DNA of 64,000 nucleotides, from contig JASANH010000085.1 of the NCBI GenBank assembly GCA_030248295.1, positions 124,001 to 188,000 of the forward strand, given 5' to 3'. The notes under the pieces are model-generated. The model was not told where the DNA came from. It worked only from the letters and a program-made list of their open reading frames with translations, and searched no databases. Source of the stretch: Mesodorylaimus sp. YZB2_4. Its lineage: Eukaryota > Nematoda > Enoplea > Dorylaimida > Dorylaimidae. Shown here piece by piece: positions 58,999-64,000 of this stretch. The translations under genes and the position numbers were made by a program. The first letter of the stretch is position 1. Every line of letters starts with the position of its first letter.

Positions 58999-59625
58999 AT
59001 GATCCAGAGTATTTTTCAAGCATTTTCTGTTGTGCTTGTGTTCGGTAAGAATATTTGGTAAAGAATTGGTTCTACAGAGGACACACATTTAGAGCACTCT
59101 TTTACAGGCGCGTTGTGCAATGCATTTATTGCTGGCCCCGGCGGCCCATGCTCCAACTGCCCACGTGGTTGGTGGTGTTGCGGTCCCAAAGACGAGTGCT
59201 TTGACCCAAACACATTCATGTGCTGCAACAACAATGCCACCGCCACTTGTGGTCCTCGGTCGCACTGCTGTGGATCCTCGTGCTACAACGCTGAAGACGA
59301 AATGTGTTGCGGAGGCAATAAAGTGACCAAACGGTGCGGTGAAAATTCGTGGTGCTGCGGTCATCTATGCTACGATCCTGATGAGCATCACTGCTGCGAC
59401 GGAGAACTGTTCACTTGCCCACCGAATCACATTTGTTGCGGACGGGGTTGCTACGATCCAGACACACACGCGTGTTGTAACAGGACGATCGTGGAGAAGT
59501 GCGCCGAAGAAACGGCCTGCTGCAGCGATCAATGTTACAATGAGCGGACTGAAAGGTGCGATATTGATCACGGGGAGTTTATTATTCGTCGAAGGATTTT
59601 TGGTCCTCTTTTTATTATTCAATAA
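58999..59625 (+). CDS. Galaxin-like dicysteine-repeat secreted protein
   Basis: Two exons: 58999-59044 (signal peptide MIQSIFQAFSVVLVFG, phase 1) and 59108-59625. The mature part is a run of about five repeats of roughly 30 residues with paired cysteines, e.g. WWCCGPKDECFDPNTFMCC, HCCGSSCYNAEDEMCCGG, ICCGRGCYDPDTHACC. The CCG...C(Y/F)DP.T..CC unit is like that of galaxins, the structural extracellular proteins first known from coral skeleton; granulin-type folds also have CC pairs but different spacing. Likely extracellular matrix or cuticle-related, which is inference. After the last repeat the frame ends FGPLFIIQ and a stop, while the +1 frame over the same bases encodes a strong transmembrane helix. 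Poly(A) signal at 59829. Confidence 0.7.
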
Positions 59626-61339
59626 GAACATGATGAAAGTGTTAGGATTTAAGAAAATTAGATTATTAGATTACTCTGTTTTCCCGGAAGTTTTCCCCAG
59701 GGTCTTAGTTAAAACCTGCGGCGCTGACCGTAGATTCTCAGGCAGACTGAGATCTTAATGGTTTCGCTTTGCATGGCTGAAATTGATCATTTGATTGGCT
59801 TGATTCTGATAAAACTTTTTCGGGAGTCAATAAAGGACACTTATTCGGGATTTGGGTTACATAAATTAGTCAAAAACGTAAAAAATGTATTCGTCGACGT
59901 TGACATTTTCTCTCCCCCACCCTAGGCAATCTCCTGGGGTCGACTTTCGAGCAAACACAGTATCGGATCTTTTAATTGCAGTTTTGTATTGTTCTGGTTA
60001 GCTGTGCAAAGTTTACTGTATGTAAGGTGTGAGTTGAGGGCTGGGTGATTTTGCTTTGAGAGATTAAAGCCGACAGTAACATACTGTGGATATAAATAGT
60101 TGGGGCAAGCGATGCGCAAGCATTTTGCGTGACTTTCTGTCCTTGTAGGAGTGCTATCTCGGTGATACGAAGAAAGCAATTCGAAAAAATATGACGCAGT
60201 AGCCCTTGGACTGTGGTGACCAACAGAACAGGAGCAGTTTCCCGTCTGGGTATCAAAACAGGTTCATACACTCGATTTATGTCCCTTCACCCTCGAACGC
60301 ACATATGTATATACTGTAACTGAGTTCGGTAAAAAACAGAATCGCAGCCAAAGATTCCGGGAATGTCGGTGAGGCTTCTTTGAATAATGCGGTGCTCTGA
60401 TGCGCTGTAGTTAATACAAGCCGTCTATTGTAGCAAACGCAATGGCGGACCTTAGCGGGTCAGAGAATGATTGATACTCTACCCCGGCTAGGAGACGTCA
60501 AGCTCCCAGGTCGATGTTTCAGCGGTAGGTATAATCCCAAGACGTGCTGGATAACCTGCTCCAGCCAGAGTTTTTGTCGCGCCGGCTTTGAACGGCCACA
60601 TTCTCTCCTACAGTACTACGCCTGCCGGGTTTGGTTGCACAAATATAATCAGTCCAATTTGCGCTGAGAATTTTTTCCCCACTGTATATGTGGAAAACTC
60701 AAGGGGATTCTCAGATATCTGCTCAGTGCTGATATTCTAAAAAGGAACGATTGATGGAAATGTAGCTCTCTCTTTTCACCGTTCTCAGAATGTGTCTGAT
60801 TGTTGTTTAGGACCCGCTTGCTGAGTCTCTTCCAAGATCCTTTCTGGACAAGGTTGGTTCGTAGCTTTGATGATGCATTGAACTCGAACATAATAGGCAC
60901 CAGGCGTGATGTGTGTTAATTATACATGGAGCTGCGACCTTTCCACTGTCCCAACCTTCTCTGCAAGACTAAGGTTAAAATTTGCCAACATTCTAGGTTT
61001 CAACGTCCGGTCGACCCACTTGGCCGCGAAAAAGAAGTTTGTTGCTAGCCTCCAAACTTTCTCTCCTACTTGGCATTGGAATTGTAAGTGCCCTTGCTCT
61101 TTTCAAACCGAGTCCGACACCAGCTGATCACAAAAAATGCCACCTGGCAGAGAATCATAAAAAATAGTTATATGCCGTAATATCAAATCCTGGCATTTTT
61201 GCTATTAAGAAAAGACGCTAAATTTGGATCTACGAAATGGTCGTTAGGAGGCTCTGCGTTTATTCTTTCTGAGCTCTTCCGCCCTGTGCAGTTCTGATTC
61301 TTATCTGATATAGATTACCTGCCCTTTTCGAAATGCAGC
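59626..61339. other. Spacer between galaxin-like gene and GPCR
   Basis: 3' UTR of the galaxin-like gene (AATAAA at 59829-59834), then unassigned sequence. A SINE-like 3' fragment lies at 60270-60345. No supportable gene. Confidence 0.45.
60270..60345 (+). repeat. SINE-like 3' fragment
   Basis: TGTCCCTTCACCCTCGAACG followed by CATATGT and ACTGAGTTCGGTAAAAAACA matches the second half of the copy at 32936 (CTTCACCCTCAAGTACGCAT, GAGTTTGG, GGTAAAACAA). Confidence 0.5.
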
Positions 61340-62275
61340 ATGACGTCAGCAACAGTGTATGCAGTGCTAGATTTCGATGATTTCGTGACTCCTTGGAATG
61401 AACGAATGATATGCGATTGTCTTCAGTACTCTCTGTGTGTTCAGCGTGATTTGCAATGCTATCGCAATTAGCCTTACTCTTTTCACCAATTTGAGACAAC
61501 ATAAAGTCACTTTATTCATTGCTAATCTGGCAGTCACCGATTTCCATTGCCCTTTTATATTTCTCACGGGACAGCACATGTACATTCTCTACCGCGAAAC
61601 CATGCCTTTGCTGGGGTGCCAAAGTTTAGGATTTCTAAATTTTGTAGCTGGCACACAAGAATTCGTATTCCCGCTATTTTTGGCAATCAATCGATACATT
61701 AGTTTGTATTATCCTAATCGAATTTACGAACGTATTTTTACTGGTCTGAACATGGTCTTGATGGTTGTGGGGAGTTGGACACTGTGTGTTGGCACGGGCA
61801 TGATGTTTGCCCTGAGTGGTCACATGATGTATGATCGTCTAAATGAACATTGCTGTGTTGTGTTCGATGATGATGACCACATTTGGATACTTATTTTTGG
61901 CTGACCATGGGCCTGGTATTAGTGGTCTCCAATGTTGCAATGGTGTTTTGTAATTGGAAAATTTATCAGAAACTGAAAGAGCACGTAAGCGCCAGCGGGG
62001 CTGTGCTGAAGAAAAATGTGGTTAGCGAGAACCGCGCTCTTCTGTATTTAATGATCATCGATATGGTCCTGCCTATCCTCACGCATGGTCTCTACGTAGG
62101 GCAAAACGCCGGCAAAATTTTTCTTTTCCTCGCAGAATATATTAGCAATGCTGGAGCTCGTGGTCTGTTGATTTTGACAATGGTTCGACCGTACAGGATG
62201 GCGATAAGGCGAGTGCTCTGCGGACAGAGGTCAGTGACTGTTGCGCCCTTGCGGACTCACGAATCTATGAGATAG
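61340..62275 (+). pseudogene. Rhodopsin-class GPCR, chemoreceptor-like, with two frame breaks
   Basis: A nearly intronless seven-helix receptor, closest in style to nematode Srx chemoreceptors. From ATG 61340 about 25 codons (MTSATVYAVLDFDDFVTPWN) run in one frame. Helix 1 (YAIVFSTLCVFSVICNAIAI) continues in the next frame from about 61410. This frame carries NLAVTDFHC (helix 2), a Cys before helix 3 (LLGCQSLGFLNF), FLAINRYISLYYP in place of DRY, and helix 4. It stops at 61904. At a run of five T near 61893 the reading must return to the first frame to give WLTMGLVLVVSNVAMVF (helix 5), the third cytoplasmic loop and helices 6-7, ending at 62275. The two shifts cancel. This is either a recent pseudogene or two assembly indels in a live gene. 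Confidence 0.65.
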
Positions 62276-63092
62276 GGAAATAACTGTGGGCATTTGCAAG
62301 AGGTCCAATGTTGTGCTAGTCGCTATGAATAGAAATTTGGTCGTTCAGTATCGTTTCAGGTTTTAGAAAGTGTAACTGCCACCTTTATTCGTATTTGCAG
62401 CCCACCCATTAAGCCATCAAATATATCACAAGTGAGCTACCCAAAAAGTAACATCCTCACCAACTGCTCTATACTGTAGCCAGTAATCTATGGCCTGTGA
62501 GTGACACGCTGAACACAAGAGCACTTCAAGCACATTTGTCTGAGGGGAGCGCTAGTGCTAGTCAATCACCACATTCGAAAGAAGTAGGCAGCTTATTTTA
62601 GGTTTTTCGAGTCTTCGTCCATTTATCACAGGAAATAACCCAGCTAAGCCACTTGAAAAATGAGTCGCTCTGATTGACCGCAGGGAGAGCTTGTTGCGCA
62701 AGTGAAAGTTCTTCACTGAAAAAGGGCACCGATGTTTTTGTTCTGTTGATGGATGATGGCCAATAGTATACAACATCCTGTGGTTCTCTGATTCTAAATG
62801 GAGCCAGCAAAGAGCTAGAACAAGCTACGCGAACGTTATCACAGTCACGAAAACAACAATATCCCTTTGAAAGCTGCTCCATGTGAAATGGTTACCATGT
62901 ATAGAACATCGGGTAGAAGATGTTAGTCCCCCAAAAGACTGCCGTCGATTACCACAAAGCGGTGAATTTTGGGCGTGATAAATGAACAGCAAACATTGCT
63001 GGAGCGGAAGTGACTTTTGGACACATGCTATCCTCCTATCCAATGACACATACTGTACATAGTGCAAAGTGTAGACCACCCCGCATATAAGA
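62276..63092. other. Spacer between GPCR and K2P channel
   Basis: Contains the presumed 3' ends of both converging genes. No open frame or repeat of note. Confidence 0.45.
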
Positions 63093-64000
63093 TCACACAG
63101 TGGTTTCCAATCGCTCGTCATCGATGTATCTGATATCTTCGTCGGACACATTGAACGCGCCGATCAGTCGCCTTAGGGGACCTGTGAGTTCGGGAAGGAA
63201 AAGCGAGACAGTTGCCCAAGTGTCATCATCGTCACCATGAGTTGATACACCTCCGTTCTGGACGCGATCATTGGGTGAAGGTTCATCAAAAGAAGCTATC
63301 GCTGCTACTTTCTTTTCAGCATCTAATTTCCTGGTTTCGATAGCTGTTGCGACGAATGCGTCCAACTTGTTCTTCAGCCTTGCCACCTCTTTTGCTGGCA
63401 CATTGAATTTGACACCCAGCGATGTGATCAGTTCATCAACAGTGATAACCTTATCACCGAACCGAATTTTTGTGAATTTTGCACCTTGAATTCGTCTTCC
63501 AACGTAATGCAGTTTTCGCATGTACGCCGCAGCCGCTTCAATGCACATTGTGGTCATGGCTATACCAACTGCTACGTAAATCAATGTCACTGCTAAGAAT
63601 TTGAATCTTTGCGGGACCAAATCGCCGAAGCTGAAAATCATACAAGTGGTAAGTCAGAAATGCTTGGCTCATGTGGGCACTTACCCAACAGTGGTGATTG
63701 TAATAAAATTAAAATAGAAAGCGTCAAAAAATGTGAACGATTCCCAGGATGGTAGTATGACAGCTCCCAGGCAGATGTACACAAATACCAAGCCGATTAA
63801 ACAGACGAAGGGCAAAGGCTGATCGATCTGTTCATCATCTTCGCTGGCCGAGGATGATCGATCACTGTTGCTGATAGGATCATCAGTTGTCTTGTACTTT
63901 AGTGAATTCAAACGCGTGCGAATTTTTTGTGCTGATCGACGCCAGGCGTGCGAGCTTGTGGCAACGGCATGTCGCAGGCCCTCCGATAAGAACTTTCCAA
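63093..64000 (-). CDS. Two-pore-domain potassium channel (TWK type), C-terminal part
   Basis: K2P leak channel of the plasma membrane, cut by the right edge of the window. Two exons here: 64000-63685 (cytoplasmic M2-M3 loop rich in Ser/Asp, third helix FVCLIGLVFVYICLGAVI, pore helix DAFYFNFITITTVG) and 63630-63093. The selectivity filter of the second pore, TITTVGFGDLVP, is split by the intron after the first Gly pair bases. The fourth helix (FLAVTLIYVAVGIAMTTMCI) leads into a cytoplasmic C-terminus of about 150 residues with charged stretches. M1, the first pore and M2 lie beyond 64000. Nematodes have many such genes, so no specific name is given. Confidence 0.87.

Overview
The window is animal nuclear DNA of nematode type. 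Genes have many exons, introns are mostly about 50-60 nt with GT...AG ends, and a few longer introns carry dispersed repeats. Three things point to a nematode: a glutamate-gated chloride channel gene with the two-tailed avr-14 layout, a nematode-style chemoreceptor-like GPCR, and a TWK-type potassium channel. A virilizer homologue (m6A writer complex) is also present. Caenorhabditis is generally reported to have lost that complex while clade I nematodes such as Trichinella keep it, so an early-branching (Enoplea/Dorylaimia) nematode is my best guess. Species is not determined.

Layout. 1-2,916 (-): extracellular part of an EGF receptor (LET-23 type); the kinase lies off the left edge. 2,917-14,329: about 11 kb with almost no supportable genes, an AT-rich tract and a 42-bp palindrome. 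14,330-22,087 (+): avr-14-like channel with a mutually exclusive Cys-loop exon pair and two alternative channel cassettes. 22,281-23,303 (+): intronless C-type-lectin-like membrane protein. 24,193-27,926 (+): glucose-6-phosphate isomerase. 28,448-30,263 (+): FAM69/DIPK1 kinase-like protein. 30,401-37,994 (-) and 38,385-40,510 (+): the C-terminal and N-terminal parts of virilizer, as two divergent genes. 40,893-44,539 (-): DYF-5/MAK/ICK ciliary kinase. 46,230-46,736 (-): orphan Cys-rich protein. 47,294-49,343 (+): S-formylglutathione hydrolase. 49,574-51,992 (+): TFIIS. 52,675-55,944 (-): SLC22-type transporter. 58,999-59,625 (+): galaxin-like dicysteine-repeat protein. 61,340-62,275 (+): frameshifted GPCR. 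63,093-64,000 (-): K2P potassium channel, running off the right edge.

The most striking observation is the split virilizer. The N-terminal VIR domain and the helical C-terminal part, which form one protein in insects and vertebrates, sit head-to-head on opposite strands with 390 bp between their start codons. One roughly 2.6-kb inversion would restore an ordinary single gene. The C-terminal part still has a strong 3' splice site 7 nt before its ATG, as expected of a former internal exon. Real fission, trans-splicing of two transcripts and misassembly all remain open. The second observation is avr-14: two alternative tails plus two 83-nt Cys-loop exons could give four subunits from one locus. 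Two same-strand pairs (avr-14/lectin and S-formylglutathione hydrolase/TFIIS) are spaced about 190-230 bp apart with a splice acceptor just before the downstream ATG, which would fit trans-spliced operons. A tRNA-derived SINE-like repeat is scattered through introns and spacers. The remaining genes are housekeeping or surface proteins with no obvious common pathway.
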